Notes under the pieces: model-generated | Databases searched by the model: none | What the model saw: only the letters and a program-made list of their open reading frames with translations | Told to the model about the DNA's origin: nothing | Shown: piece by piece, positions 53,323-63,306 of the stretch | Numbering within the stretch: the first letter of the stretch is position 1 | Layout: each line of letters starts with the position of its first letter | Made by a program: the position numbers and the translations under genes | Origin: Kordia sp. SMS9 | GTDB taxonomy: Bacteria; Bacteroidota; Bacteroidia; Flavobacteriales; Flavobacteriaceae | Reading direction: 5' to 3' | NCBI RefSeq assembly: GCF_003352465.1 | Contig: NZ_CP031153.1 | Coordinates: 4,240,001 to 4,304,000, forward strand | Length of the DNA: 64,000 nt

Positions 53323-55035
53323 TTAGGCAACGTTTTTATAAGGCAGCGAAATGTTTACAATGGTTCCGCCTGTTGGATTTTGTTTGATTTTGATGTTTCC
53401 GCCATTGAGCTGAATCATCGACTTGGTAAGCATGAGTCCTAAGCCAGAACTTTTTCGCCCAGAAGTGTCTTTTTGTACTTTTTTTGATTTGATTTCGAAG
53501 ATACTTTTGAGTACTTTTTCAGGAATTCCTATGCCTGAATCAGTAATGAATACAGTGAACGATTCGTCTTCTATTTCGCCCGAAATGATGATTTTGCCAC
53601 CTTCTGGCGTGAATTTTATGGCATTGTCTAAACAATTTCGAATGATAATTTTAAAGATTTCCATATCGCCATAGACTAAAATTGATTTTTTAATGTCTGT
53701 GCTGAATTGAATGCCTTTTTCTTCAATTAATGATTGGTATTGTAGTTCTATCTGACGAATAATTTGCCACAACGGAAACCATTCTTTTTGAACCGAAAGT
53801 AAGTCTGATTGGCTCAGCGACCAATTCAATAAATTATCTAACAGCAAACTTAAAGAATCAATAATTTTTGAGACATTTTTGTCGGATGAAATCGCTTCAG
53901 AATCTTTTTTCATCGCGCGTATTTGAAATAATTGTTTTAAGCGTGCGACTGGACTTCGCAAATCGTGCGCGATAATCGTAAACAACTGGTTTTTAACTGT
54001 ATTCGTTTCATTCAGTTCACGGTTTAGTTTTTTTATTTTTTTGTTTTGTGCGATGAGTTTTCTGTAAAAAACAAATCCGATTACGAATAACAGTAAAATT
54101 CCCGCTGAAATTGCAATAAAGGTGTTTCGTTCTGCCGTTTTAAGGTCTAACTCGGCTTGTTTTTGTGCAATATTAAAGGCTTCTTTTTCTTGTGCTACTT
54201 CCCAAATTGCATTTTGTTTTTGAAGTGAATCGTTGATAACGGAATGCTCTTTTAGGTAGTTTATAGCTTCTTCGTGTTTTTTTAATACTTCTGAAATCAG
54301 ATATTTATTATATGTTATGGTGCTTTTTAATTCTAAATCTTTGATTGATTTAGAATATGTATATGCAGAATCAAAATAATGTTCCGCAAGTTCGTCTTTG
54401 TATTGTTCGAAATATAGATTACCAAGATTGGAATACGTTTTTGCTATTTGAAAATTATCACGCTTGTTTTTATAACTTTTTAAGATTTTTTGATATGCTT
54501 TGTATGCTTCATCAAATTTGTTATTGGAAAGATGAATATAAGCTTGATTTTCAATAATTTCATTTTTAAAAAGATTTGATTGCTGTATCGGAACTGCTAA
54601 AGATTTTTTAAAATAGAAGTTGGCAGAATCGTGTTGATTATTTTTTAGGTAGATGCTTCCGAGGTTTTTATACACAAATTGCTGAATGTCTGTATTCAAT
54701 GTATTCTGAATGGTTAAGAAGTACCTTTTTGCCTCCGCTTCCACTTCTAGTTTTAACAACAAATGATTTTGGAACAATTGTTTTATAGTATCATTTGTTA
54801 CGTTATCCTTTAGGATATAAAGTTTGGCAAGTTGTAAATTATTTTCGGTAAGACTTACATGCGCGAGATGCCATGAAGTTTCATTTTCTAAAAATATCTT
54901 TTCAGAGTTGGCTGCTTTACTTTTACAGAAGTTACACTGATTTTCAAACCAGTTGTTTGTATATGTATTTTGTCCATGAATTATTGCGCACGTTAAAAAT
55001 ACTATACCGAAAAAAAAAACTTTTAAGCGTTTCAT
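53323..55035 (-). CDS. TPR-domain sensor histidine kinase
   Basis: 570 aa. Signal peptide (1-21), TPR-type helices (about 50-290), one membrane helix (about 303-322), a HisKA domain with FTIIAHDLRSPVARL (H357) and a HATPase domain: RNCLDNAIKFTPEGG, ITDSGIGIPEK and SSGLGLMLTKSM. It is the sensor of the LytTR response regulator encoded 6 bp downstream. The TPR sensor outside the membrane is the same design as the two TPR/AraC regulators in this window. Confidence 0.92.
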   Translation of the reverse strand: MKRLKVFFFGIVFLTCAIIHGQNTYTNNWFENQCNFCKSKAANSEKIFLENETSWHLAHVSLTENNLQLAKLYILKDNVTNDTIKQLFQNHLLLKLEVEAEAKRYFLTIQNTLNTDIQQFVYKNLGSIYLKNNQHDSANFYFKKSLAVPIQQSNLFKNEIIENQAYIHLSNNKFDEAYKAYQKILKSYKNKRDNFQIAKTYSNLGNLYFEQYKDELAEHYFDSAYTYSKSIKDLELKSTITYNKYLISEVLKKHEEAINYLKEHSVINDSLQKQNAIWEVAQEKEAFNIAQKQAELDLKTAERNTFIAISAGILLLFVIGFVFYRKLIAQNKKIKKLNRELNETNTVKNQLFTIIAHDLRSPVARLKQLFQIRAMKKDSEAISSDKNVSKIIDSLSLLLDNLLNWSLSQSDLLSVQKEWFPLWQIIRQIELQYQSLIEEKGIQFSTDIKKSILVYGDMEIFKIIIRNCLDNAIKFTPEGGKIIISGEIEDESFTVFITDSGIGIPEKVLKSIFEIKSKKVQKDTSGRKSSGLGLMLTKSMIQLNGGNIKIKQNPTGGTIVNISLPYKNVA

Positions 55036-55078
55036 AACTACGAAATGTATCAGTCCTAAAACTGCTAATGAGAACGAA

Positions 55079-55495
55079 TCATTTTACAATAATAACTTTT
55101 GTTCCTCGTTTTGGTTCATGATCTAATATCTTCTCCAGCACAATTTCAGATACGCCATGACTAAAATCGACTTCACAAAATACTTTTTTGTTTTCAAGAC
55201 TTACCTCTTGGGTATCAACTACAATTGACCATAAATTTTGTGAGTTGGAACTTGGAATGTTGATATTTTCATCAACTCTAACTTGTACATAATAGTCATA
55301 CTGAGTATTTTTAGTATTCTCTACCACTATATCTTCTTCTTTAACCGAAATATCAAAATACGTCAAAATATATATTAAGTTTCGATGTTGAAGTTGGCTA
55401 ATTCTTAAAAAAGGTCCTAGAGATTTTTTCTGCCCCGTATCGTCGTCTTTAATAAAATTTGCTTCAGTAGCTAATATTTCCTTTTGAACTTTCAT
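55079..55495 (-). CDS. Small soluble protein, unknown (138 aa)
   Basis: 138 aa with strand-rich pattern: LGPFLRISQLQHRNLIYIL, NTQYDYYVQVRV, NLWSIVVDT and a C-terminal KILDHEPKRGTKVIIVK. There is no signal peptide or membrane helix. It is oriented opposite to the collar-like gene at 55764. No family is recognised. Confidence 0.6.
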   Translation of the reverse strand: MKVQKEILATEANFIKDDDTGQKKSLGPFLRISQLQHRNLIYILTYFDISVKEEDIVVENTKNTQYDYYVQVRVDENINIPSSNSQNLWSIVVDTQEVSLENKKVFCEVDFSHGVSEIVLEKILDHEPKRGTKVIIVK

Positions 55496-55763
55496 GGTAG
55501 TAACTTTTAATTGATAAGTGTTGACTATTTTCTGAAATGCAATATAATCATTCTCTGAAAATTTAGACTGAATAATCTTTCTCTATTTTAATCGTTTACT
55601 CCATTTTTTTCTGCGTTCACTCCATTTTCAATTTCTCAAAGCAATTGCTAAGTACATTTATAATCAATAAGAAATAGCGATTGAATTCGACATTAGAAAC
55701 TTATGATGGTGAAATCCGAAAAACCAATTAGTAAATAGAGTAGGAAAATTTAATTAAATAATT

Positions 55764-56231
55764 ATGACAAAACATGCAAACAATGACTTTATGACAAAAT
55801 TGCCTGGTGGTGCCATCATTATGTGGTCAGGAACACTCGTTGATCTCAAAAAAATTGGAGATTGGGTACTCTGTGATGGAAAAAATAACACTCCTAATTT
55901 AATAAATCGATTCATCGTTGGTGCTGGTGATGAATATTCAGTAGGTATAAAAGGTGGTATAAAAAATGTTAAACTCACTGAAGATCATTTGCCTACTCAC
56001 ACTCACGATATTGATGTATCGAACAATGTAGAGCTCATGTCTGGACTTACTCTAGTTAAGAAGAGAAAGCGCGGAGGTAAAGCGAAGAAAGATGATCTTT
56101 ACTTACCTATGGGAGATCAAAAAAATTACCCTTTAATAGATAATTTAAGTATTGAACATACTGGAAAAGGGGCAGCATTCGATAACAGACCTCCCTATTT
56201 TCCACTCTATTATATCATGAAAATAAAATAA
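55764..56231 (+). CDS. Phage-tail-collar-like protein
   Basis: 155 aa. PGGAIIMWSGTLVDLKKIGD, WVLCDGKNNTPNLINRFIVG, and LPTHTHDIDVSNN are hallmarks of the tail-collar / microcystin-dependent-protein family, found in phage tail fibres and in bacterial secreted proteins. It ends DNRPPYFPLYYIMKIK, also typical. No other phage structural gene is near. It is 7 bp upstream of the large gene at 56239, so the two likely work together; the collar could bind a surface. Confidence 0.8.
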   Translation: MTKHANNDFMTKLPGGAIIMWSGTLVDLKKIGDWVLCDGKNNTPNLINRFIVGAGDEYSVGIKGGIKNVKLTEDHLPTHTHDIDVSNNVELMSGLTLVKKRKRGGKAKKDDLYLPMGDQKNYPLIDNLSIEHTGKGAAFDNRPPYFPLYYIMKIK

Positions 56232-56238
56232 AAAAACT

Positions 56239-58311
56239 ATGGAAAATACTATAAATATTCGGAGAGTCAACATTGGAACATGCTTTAATGCATTTTCAAG
56301 AGACCTTTTGCTCAATGTGCAAGCGTTCGAGATAGGAAAACTTCAGGGTAAAAATTTATTGAGAACAAATAAAGGAGATGAAGAATTTCAACTGATAGCT
56401 TCTTCCGATAATGACTCAGCATACCAAAGTGAATTTTTTGGCTCAAATACAAAAGCTGAATTTGGCTTTTTTAAGACTAAAGTTGGAGCTGGTTTCAGCA
56501 TGGAAACTAGCAGTAGTCATATGAAAGACAGTACCGCTATAAGTTGTAAACTAAGCAATCAAAAAGTGAGGCAGAATATTGAACTTTTGAATATGAATCA
56601 CTATGCTGAAACAGATTATTACAGCTGCTTAATGCCAGATGTCCAAAGAGCTTACAAAGATTTAGTGGAGGAAATAAACTTGAAAAAAAAGAGGTTAAAG
56701 TATATTACATTTGTACAAACATTTGGAACAGGGTTTGTTTCACGATTGTTTCTAGAGTCTGGCTCCATTGCCAAAATTGTTATTGAAAGTAATTCGGAAA
56801 GTAATTCGGAAAGTGAAAAGTATGGAATCACTGGAGGAGTTTCATTTAAAGGTGCTGGAGTTTCGAATGCAACTGATTTTGGAGATACCTTAATGAAAGG
56901 AAATATTGAAGGAACATTAGCCGTTTTTGCAACCACTGCTCCTCACGACTCGCCCACGAAAGAATGGATACAACAAGTTACCAATACATTTGTTGGCAAA
57001 GGAGTCGATTTTTTAACTAAATCTTCCTCGTTTGCAGACTTGCCAATTGTATCCTATTCAGATTTGCCACCCATTATAAAAGAACCGGTAGAAGATAAAA
57101 AGCCGCCAGAGAGTACAAAAGCAAAAGAATTAGAGGATGATCTGAAAATAAGAATTATGAAATTGGAAGATCCTAGTATTGACGAAACTCCGCCTGATTG
57201 GGACGAGTGGATTGCTGAAAGAAAAGAGAAGCAAAAAAATGAAACTGACTTGAATGCCGTTATTGAGGAAGTTTTGAACATTGAAAATGAACCAACAGTT
57301 AGCGCAAGTAAAAATAATTTTGCGACTACATCCAAAGTGAAAAATCTTTTTAAACCTAATTTTAAATACTCAAATGTTTCCAGTACTAATTCGGATTACA
57401 TAAGAGGTTTTGCACCCATGGATTTCGTATATACTCCGTGGAGTGCGATTTTTCCTGAGTTTAGTAATATTAGTGCGATTTTTGGAAATGACATCAATGT
57501 TTCTAAAATCTTGATTTTTCAAATGTCAAGAATTCAATTTTCACAGTTTTTGCAATTTTCTAAGTTGGCTTTAAATGATATCAAAGATGTCAAAAAAACG
57601 ATCATCACAGATTCAAGTGAATATGATGAATGCTTACAAGATTACAACAAACATTTGATGAAAAGTATTGAATGCATGGATCAAGAAAGCTATACAGATG
57701 ATGACTATGCCAAAGATATTGCGGGATTCAGCGCTAATCTAGAGACAAAAAAATTCACTTTAGTTAATTATGAATTGTTTTTCGAATACTATAAATATGT
57801 CATCAATTGCCCATTTGGTATGATTTTGCATGGTTATAAGAAAGAAAGAAATTCTGATAACACTTTTTCATACGTTACTGATAAAGATACAGTAATTACT
57901 AAAATTAGAGAGGTTGATGGACAGCTGAAACCTACATTTGAAAAAATTAGAGACAAACATACGCAATATAAAAAGGCTTTAAGAATTTATGTATTGCCAA
58001 GCTATGATGAGTACAAAGGAATCATTTTTGATTTGTGTTATTACGATACTGCAAAGAAAAAATTTGCTCAATTAAAAACTCTCAGAATTGATGATGAAGT
58101 GTTTTATAAATCTAGAATTAGTGAAATAGACTTACTGAAAACAAGAGATAAATTTCCATATAAATTTATTTTTGATAATAAACTATCTCTGGAGCCAACG
58201 CATGTTAGTTTTGATGATGTTGATAATAAAGATTTAGAAATTTTAAGTCCATATCCTATGTTTGAAAACTTTCCTTTCGATCTCGCTGGAAACTACAGTT
58301 ATTTAAAATAA
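56239..58311 (+). CDS. Large protein with a possible MACPF/stonustoxin-like N-terminus
   Basis: 690 aa, no signal peptide. The first ~240 residues resemble the MACPF/stonustoxin N-terminal fold: GTCFNAFSRDLLLNV and FEIGKLQGKNLL at the start, a FGFFKTKVGAGFSMETSSSH strand region, TFVQTFGTGFVSRLFLESGS in place of the MACPF GTH signature, and GITGGVSFKGAGVS. A charged low-complexity linker (about 275-370) and an unrecognised C-terminal domain (to 690) follow. The MACPF link is a pattern judgement only. It is coupled to the tail-collar gene (7-bp gap) and has a strong terminator. Confidence 0.5.
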   Translation: MENTINIRRVNIGTCFNAFSRDLLLNVQAFEIGKLQGKNLLRTNKGDEEFQLIASSDNDSAYQSEFFGSNTKAEFGFFKTKVGAGFSMETSSSHMKDSTAISCKLSNQKVRQNIELLNMNHYAETDYYSCLMPDVQRAYKDLVEEINLKKKRLKYITFVQTFGTGFVSRLFLESGSIAKIVIESNSESNSESEKYGITGGVSFKGAGVSNATDFGDTLMKGNIEGTLAVFATTAPHDSPTKEWIQQVTNTFVGKGVDFLTKSSSFADLPIVSYSDLPPIIKEPVEDKKPPESTKAKELEDDLKIRIMKLEDPSIDETPPDWDEWIAERKEKQKNETDLNAVIEEVLNIENEPTVSASKNNFATTSKVKNLFKPNFKYSNVSSTNSDYIRGFAPMDFVYTPWSAIFPEFSNISAIFGNDINVSKILIFQMSRIQFSQFLQFSKLALNDIKDVKKTIITDSSEYDECLQDYNKHLMKSIECMDQESYTDDDYAKDIAGFSANLETKKFTLVNYELFFEYYKYVINCPFGMILHGYKKERNSDNTFSYVTDKDTVITKIREVDGQLKPTFEKIRDKHTQYKKALRIYVLPSYDEYKGIIFDLCYYDTAKKKFAQLKTLRIDDEVFYKSRISEIDLLKTRDKFPYKFIFDNKLSLEPTHVSFDDVDNKDLEILSPYPMFENFPFDLAGNYSYLK

Positions 58312-58332
58312 AAGTATATTGTTATGAATGTT

Positions 58333-58368
58333 AATAAAGTAGAAATTGTAATTGATTTCTACTTTATT
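58333..58368. terminator. Bidirectional terminator between convergent genes
   Basis: A 14-bp perfect stem AATAAAGTAGAAAT / ATTTCTACTTTATT with an 8-nt loop, between the 690-aa gene (+) and comM (-). Confidence 0.92.
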
Positions 58369-58378
58369 TTTTAATTTT

Positions 58379-59917
58379 TCACCCCAACCAACCTTCTCGA
58401 TCTAAACTTCGATATTGAATAGCTTCCGCAATATGATTTGGTAAAATATTTGGTTCTTGCCCTAAATCAGCAATGGTTCTCGCTACTTTGAGAATACGAT
58501 CGTATGCGCGTGCAGATAAGTTTAAACGTTCCATAGCATTTTTGAGAAGGCTCAAAGCTTCTGCATCTAGTTTACAATAGTTGCGGATTTGCTTGGTGTT
58601 CATTTGTGCATTGTAATGTAGCATTTCCGAGTGTTTGAAGCGCTGTGTTTGCAGTTCTCTTGCTTTGATGACACGTTCGCGGATTTCTCCACTGCTTTCA
58701 CCTTTCCGTTCTTCCGAGAGCTTTTCAAACGGAACAGGCGTGACCTCAATATGAATGTCAATTCGATCCAATAATGGTCCCGAAATTTTTCCCATGTAGC
58801 GTTGCATTTCTATGGGAGAAGCAGACATGGGCGAATTGGGATCGTTGAAAAATCCGCTTGGACTCGGGTTCATACTTGCCACCAACATGAAACTGCTTGG
58901 ATAGGTTATGGTAAATCGCGCTCTGGAAATGGTGACCTCTCGGTCTTCCAACGGTTGTCGCATGACTTCCAACACACTCCTTTTAAATTCGGGCAATTCA
59001 TCTAAAAACAATACGCCATTATGTGCCAACGAGATTTCTCCAGGTTGCGGATAGCTTCCGCCGCCGACTAAAGCGACGTCTGAAATTGTGTGATGTGGAT
59101 TCCGAAACGGTCGCTCCGAAATCAAGCCACTTTTGTCTTTAATGTTTCCTACCACAGAATGAATTTTTGTAGTTTCCAAGGCTTCATGCATCGTTAGTGG
59201 CGGTAGTATCGTGGGAAGTCGCTTGGCAAGCATGGTTTTTCCTGAACCTGGTGGTCCAATGAGAATAATATTATGTCCGCCCGCAGCCGCAATTTCCATA
59301 CATCGCTTGATGCTTTCCTGCCCTTTGACATCCGAGAAATCAAATTCGGGAAAGTTCAGATTTTTCAAGAATTCCGCACGCGTATCAATGATGGTTTTCT
59401 CTAAAGGTTCACCTGCATCAAAGAAATTGATGACTTGCCGAATGTTTTGTACACCATACACTTCTAAGTTATTCACAACGGCGGCTTCTTTGGCATTTTG
59501 TTCTGGCAGAATAAAACCTTTAAAACCTTCTTCCCGTGCTTTGATGGCAATGGGCAATACGCCATTGATGGGTTGTAGACTTCCATCCAACGACAATTCA
59601 CCCATAATGAGATAGTTGTCTAAGTTTTCAGATTGAATTTGATTAGAAGCTGCCAAAATTCCTAATGCTAAGGTTAAATCGTAAGCGCTTCCTTCTTTGC
59701 GCAAATCGGCAGGTGCCATATTGATGGTAATTTTTTTCCCAGGAATTTTATACCCGTTATTTTGCAAGGCTGAAGCAATGCGGTAATTGCTTTCGCGAAT
59801 AGCATTATCGGGCAAACCCACTAAATGATAGCCAATTCCTTTTGCGATATTTACTTCTACTGTAATCGTAGTAGCTTCAATACCAAATACGGCACTTCCA
59901 TAAACTTTTTTGAGCAT
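58379..59917 (-). CDS. comM: YifB/ComM-family Mg-chelatase-like AAA+ ATPase
   Basis: 512 aa, full length. An N-terminal S5-like domain (VYGSAVFGIEATTITVEV, NMAPADLRKEGSAYDL) precedes the AAA+ core: Walker A GPPGSGKTMLAKR, Walker B GVLFLDELPEF, the sensor region FMLVASMNPSPSG, arginine-finger area and a C-terminal LSARAYDRILKVARTIADL. ComM is a hexameric helicase that drives branch migration in natural transformation; relatives are also called YifB. It is a single gene. A decayed copy of its start lies at 63101-63195. Confidence 0.93.
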   Translation of the reverse strand: MLKKVYGSAVFGIEATTITVEVNIAKGIGYHLVGLPDNAIRESNYRIASALQNNGYKIPGKKITINMAPADLRKEGSAYDLTLALGILAASNQIQSENLDNYLIMGELSLDGSLQPINGVLPIAIKAREEGFKGFILPEQNAKEAAVVNNLEVYGVQNIRQVINFFDAGEPLEKTIIDTRAEFLKNLNFPEFDFSDVKGQESIKRCMEIAAAGGHNIILIGPPGSGKTMLAKRLPTILPPLTMHEALETTKIHSVVGNIKDKSGLISERPFRNPHHTISDVALVGGGSYPQPGEISLAHNGVLFLDELPEFKRSVLEVMRQPLEDREVTISRARFTITYPSSFMLVASMNPSPSGFFNDPNSPMSASPIEMQRYMGKISGPLLDRIDIHIEVTPVPFEKLSEERKGESSGEIRERVIKARELQTQRFKHSEMLHYNAQMNTKQIRNYCKLDAEALSLLKNAMERLNLSARAYDRILKVARTIADLGQEPNILPNHIAEAIQYRSLDREGWLG

Positions 59918-60048
59918 TTTGTAATCCAGTTTTTATGAAATTATGTATTTATCTCGTAAAAACCATAGGTTAGTTTGTAAGCGTTGATTTTTTTATATAA
60001 GCGTATTTTTTGAAGTTAAAAATGGCAACTTTCGTTAAAGTTTCTCTA

Positions 60049-62910
60049 TCATTTTTGTAAATATACCCAACCTTGATATTCTTGTGCGATGGTTTCTGGC
60101 AACTCTGTTTCGTTAAGATTAATCACATAAAAATAAGTTCCTGTAGGCAATTGTTCGCCTTTGTAGGTTCCATCCCATTTTGAAGTAAGCGTATTTCCTT
60201 CGTAGATTTTACTTCCGTATCTGTTAAATATCTGAATGACATGATTTGGATAGTTTTCAATATTTAAAATGTTGAAAAGATCATTTTTACCATCATCATT
60301 TGGTGAAATTCCTTGCGGGATGAAAATCTCACACACGATTGGCGTGATTTGAAATTGCCCAATGTCAAAACAATTGGTTTGTAAGTTTTCTATACGTACA
60401 TAAATGGTTGTTGCTGTAGATTGATAGTTTTCTGGAGAAACAATCTGATTTATTTTATCAGTTGCATCGTCAAGGTTTGTGTAGAAGGTGGTTTCAAAAT
60501 TAGCTGCGTTTTCCTCAATTTCTGAAGATGATAAAAATAAATTGAACGTTCCTTCCCCTTGTATGTTGAGACATTCTTCTAAGTTTTCAAAATCGTACAG
60601 TGTTGGTAAAGGTTCAAAGAATACATTAATTTGGTCACTCACCGTACACGCTCCAGAGAATACTTGCACTGTGTATGTTCCTTGTTCATTTACAGTAAAT
60701 GTTGCATTTGTAGAACCATTTTGCCAAATATAGGTAGCATTTGTGGTGGTAGCATCTAACACGAGCGTTTCTCCCTGACATAGCGTAATGTCAGCACCTA
60801 AATTGACCACAGGAAGCGAATCATACGTGATGTTAATTTCGTCCATAGACGAACAACCATTGACCGTCACTTCCACTGAGTACGTTCCAGCTTGACTGAC
60901 CATAATAGTGGCATTGGTAGAACCATCTTGCCAAATATAGGTAGCATTTGCAGTGGTAGCATCTAAGATGGTGGTGTCTCCTTCGCAAAGTGCGATGTCG
61001 TTTCCAAGTTGAACCATTGGCACTGGATTTACCGTGAGTGTTGCTGTATTAATTAATTCTGTTGTAAAGTTTAAAAAACTAATGTTGGTAATGTTAATGA
61101 CAACCGCTACTGTAGGTAGTGTTATTGGAATGGTTCCGTTTCCTGCGGCATCGAGTTGAATTGTTTGTGTTGTTCCGCCATCAATATTGTAAGTTACCGT
61201 GGCATTCACAGTACCTGTAATCGTAAAAAAACCGTCTTCACCTAAACAAATTGCAGCACTTGAAACAACTGTTGCTGTAAGGAAATAATCTCTGTAATCG
61301 ACATCGCCACCTGAAAAAATATCACTGTCAACATCTGGTAAGGTTGTAGGATCGTTGATGGTAAAGTTAGGATCTTCAAAAGTATCATTAGCTTCCAAAC
61401 TATTGGTCATACCATTTGAGCCTTCCATAGTGTTTGAAGCGCCATTGTTGTTGGTATCCAACGCAGCATTTCCAACTTCTGCAATATCAAATATACCATC
61501 GTTGTCTGAATCGAGATCAAGGTAATCGTAATTGTCAGTATTTTCGGTGTTTTGAGGTTCGTTAAAACTTCCACCATGTCCCGTAAATGTATCGTAAATA
61601 TCTATAATACCATCACCATCAGTATCGTCATCCGTTACATTTCCATCATTGGAAAAATTAGTGCTAAAATTGAGTGTCGTTTGTGCTTCTACCGCATCAG
61701 GAATGGTATCGCCATCACTGTCTACATCTATAAAGTTTTGCAATACATCTGCGTCGGCAGTACTTTCTACAGGCGTAATTCCTGTGTTTTCGCCATAAAT
61801 TGCTTCTATAGCATCTGCCAAACCGTCGTTGTCGTTGTCTGTAAAATTAGCACCATCTATCACGCCATTATTATCTGGATCGAACTGTGAGACATCCAAA
61901 CCACTTTCTTGCAAATCACTTATTCCGTCATTGTCGGAGTCTAAATCCAGTTCGTTTAAAATGGTATCTTGATCCACATCTGTACTTGCTATGGTGATTC
62001 CACTTGTGAGTACAATATTGTCAATTCCCAATCGCACACCATTTGGAACATTTACATTTGCGTCATCATCAAAAGGTAAAAATTGCAATGTTTGCACCCC
62101 TGAAGTTGTAGGCGTAAATGTAAACGATTGAAACGTCCAAATAAGATTGGTATTATTAAATGAGCTATTTGAAATGGTGACATCTGCTTGGAAAATTTGT
62201 TGATTGTCGAGAAAAATGCGCCAATATCCTGTTCCATCTATCGCATTGCCTTGTTGTACATTTGCTTGATAAAACGTCATGGTATAGGTAACTCCAGCTA
62301 CCAAATTTACTGTTTGTTGAATGCCTTCATGAAAAATGGGTGTATTACTACTTGTTGGATAATATTGATATAAGCCAGATATAAATGTATTTCCTTCTTG
62401 CGGTATTCCAATTATTCCTGTTCCGGGACTAGGTCCATTGATGTCCGTCACATTTGGTGATGCAGAATTGGGACTACTCTGATTGGTTGCTTCACAGATA
62501 GGACTATCTGCTGGAATCCACTGCCATGAAATGGGCAATGTAAATACGTTTGTATTTGGAGCCTCTAATCCTCCGTTTGATATGATATTATTAGTTTGTG
62601 GACTAGACATCCCTTCGTCAATATCTAATATTCCATCATTATCATCGTCACGATCCATGGCATCTGGTACTCCATCACCATCAGTATCGACCATAGCAAT
62701 TGCATTGGCACTTTTTACTGGTTGTACATTGACACATAAATCTTCATGTGAAAAAATACCTAAATTGTTATAAAATTGTATATTATTTGTATACTTTTTT
62801 AGAGCATTTGCTTTACAGATACTATCTTTTTTAGGTTCCTTGTAATTTTGACTTATTGCAGATAGAGAACAGCACAGAAGTAGTACTGTGGTAACTTTTT
62901 TTAGCTTCAT
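60049..62910 (-). CDS. Large exported surface protein with T9SS type-B (gliding) C-terminal domain
   Basis: 953 aa from ATG 62910, where MKLKKVTTVLLLCCSLSAIS forms a signal peptide; a longer frame upstream is rejected. Calcium-binding thrombospondin-3-like repeats (DTDGDGVPDAMDRDDDNDGI, DSDNDGISD) occur twice. Between them is a galactose-binding-like/jellyroll region (about 125-305). Two ~70-residue Ig/PKD-like repeats (LGNDIALCEGDT, LGADITLCQGET) precede the CHU_C gliding-motility C-terminus (GISPNDDGKNDLF, IFNRYGSKIYEG, GTYFYVINLNE). It is exported by type IX secretion; possible adhesin. Confidence 0.9.
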   Translation of the reverse strand: MKLKKVTTVLLLCCSLSAISQNYKEPKKDSICKANALKKYTNNIQFYNNLGIFSHEDLCVNVQPVKSANAIAMVDTDGDGVPDAMDRDDDNDGILDIDEGMSSPQTNNIISNGGLEAPNTNVFTLPISWQWIPADSPICEATNQSSPNSASPNVTDINGPSPGTGIIGIPQEGNTFISGLYQYYPTSSNTPIFHEGIQQTVNLVAGVTYTMTFYQANVQQGNAIDGTGYWRIFLDNQQIFQADVTISNSSFNNTNLIWTFQSFTFTPTTSGVQTLQFLPFDDDANVNVPNGVRLGIDNIVLTSGITIASTDVDQDTILNELDLDSDNDGISDLQESGLDVSQFDPDNNGVIDGANFTDNDNDGLADAIEAIYGENTGITPVESTADADVLQNFIDVDSDGDTIPDAVEAQTTLNFSTNFSNDGNVTDDDTDGDGIIDIYDTFTGHGGSFNEPQNTENTDNYDYLDLDSDNDGIFDIAEVGNAALDTNNNGASNTMEGSNGMTNSLEANDTFEDPNFTINDPTTLPDVDSDIFSGGDVDYRDYFLTATVVSSAAICLGEDGFFTITGTVNATVTYNIDGGTTQTIQLDAAGNGTIPITLPTVAVVINITNISFLNFTTELINTATLTVNPVPMVQLGNDIALCEGDTTILDATTANATYIWQDGSTNATIMVSQAGTYSVEVTVNGCSSMDEINITYDSLPVVNLGADITLCQGETLVLDATTTNATYIWQNGSTNATFTVNEQGTYTVQVFSGACTVSDQINVFFEPLPTLYDFENLEECLNIQGEGTFNLFLSSSEIEENAANFETTFYTNLDDATDKINQIVSPENYQSTATTIYVRIENLQTNCFDIGQFQITPIVCEIFIPQGISPNDDGKNDLFNILNIENYPNHVIQIFNRYGSKIYEGNTLTSKWDGTYKGEQLPTGTYFYVINLNETELPETIAQEYQGWVYLQK

Positions 62911-63040
62911 TTGGTAATCGGTTTTAATGGCAGTATTACTGTTTTTTGGTACTAATACCAATTTTAGGTTGCCGTTCTGCAATTTAAAAAATAATTATAG
63001 ATTTTGTAAGTATACATTTACTTTTTGTGGAATTAAGGTA

Positions 63041-63092
63041 TTATACCAATTTACACATGAAATGATGTTTATAAACTCGTTCATTTGGCAGT
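63041..63092. repeat. Left arm of the MITE-like element, second location
   Basis: TACCAATTTACACATGAAAT, GATGTTTATAAACTCG and TTCATTTGGCAGT match 47988-48040 with few changes. The right arm is absent; a comM fragment begins 8 bp further on. Confidence 0.7.
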
Positions 63093-63100
63093 ATAGAAGT

Positions 63101-63195
63101 AATGCGGTAATTGCTTTCGCGATATTTACTGCTACAGTAATTGTCGTTGCTTCCATTGCAAAAACGGCACTTCCGTAGATTTTTTGAGTATTTTT
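63101..63195 (-). pseudogene. Decayed fragment of the 5' end of comM
   Basis: On the minus strand it reads KIYGSAVFAMEATTITVAVN then IAKAIT, matching comM codons 4-27 (KVYGSAVFGIEATTITVEVN). It then jumps into the sequence of comM about codon 40 (AATGCGGTAATTGCTTTCGC, shared with 59777-59796). The jump deletes about 49 bp between two GCGA copies. TTTGTAAGCGTTG upstream of the comM start is also found at about 63251. The start codon is changed. Non-functional. Confidence 0.75.
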
Positions 63196-63306
63196 TAAAC
63201 CTTTAGTTTGTATAAAACTATCTTTTTGTTTGTCAAGATGCGAAAACTATTTTGTAAGCGTTGTAGGTTTTTTGTGAGTGTTGGTTTTTATCGTAAAGAA
63301 AAAAAA

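Noticed and set aside
55764..58311. Prophage
   Set aside because: Only one phage-like domain (tail collar); no capsid, portal, terminase, integrase or attachment repeats nearby.
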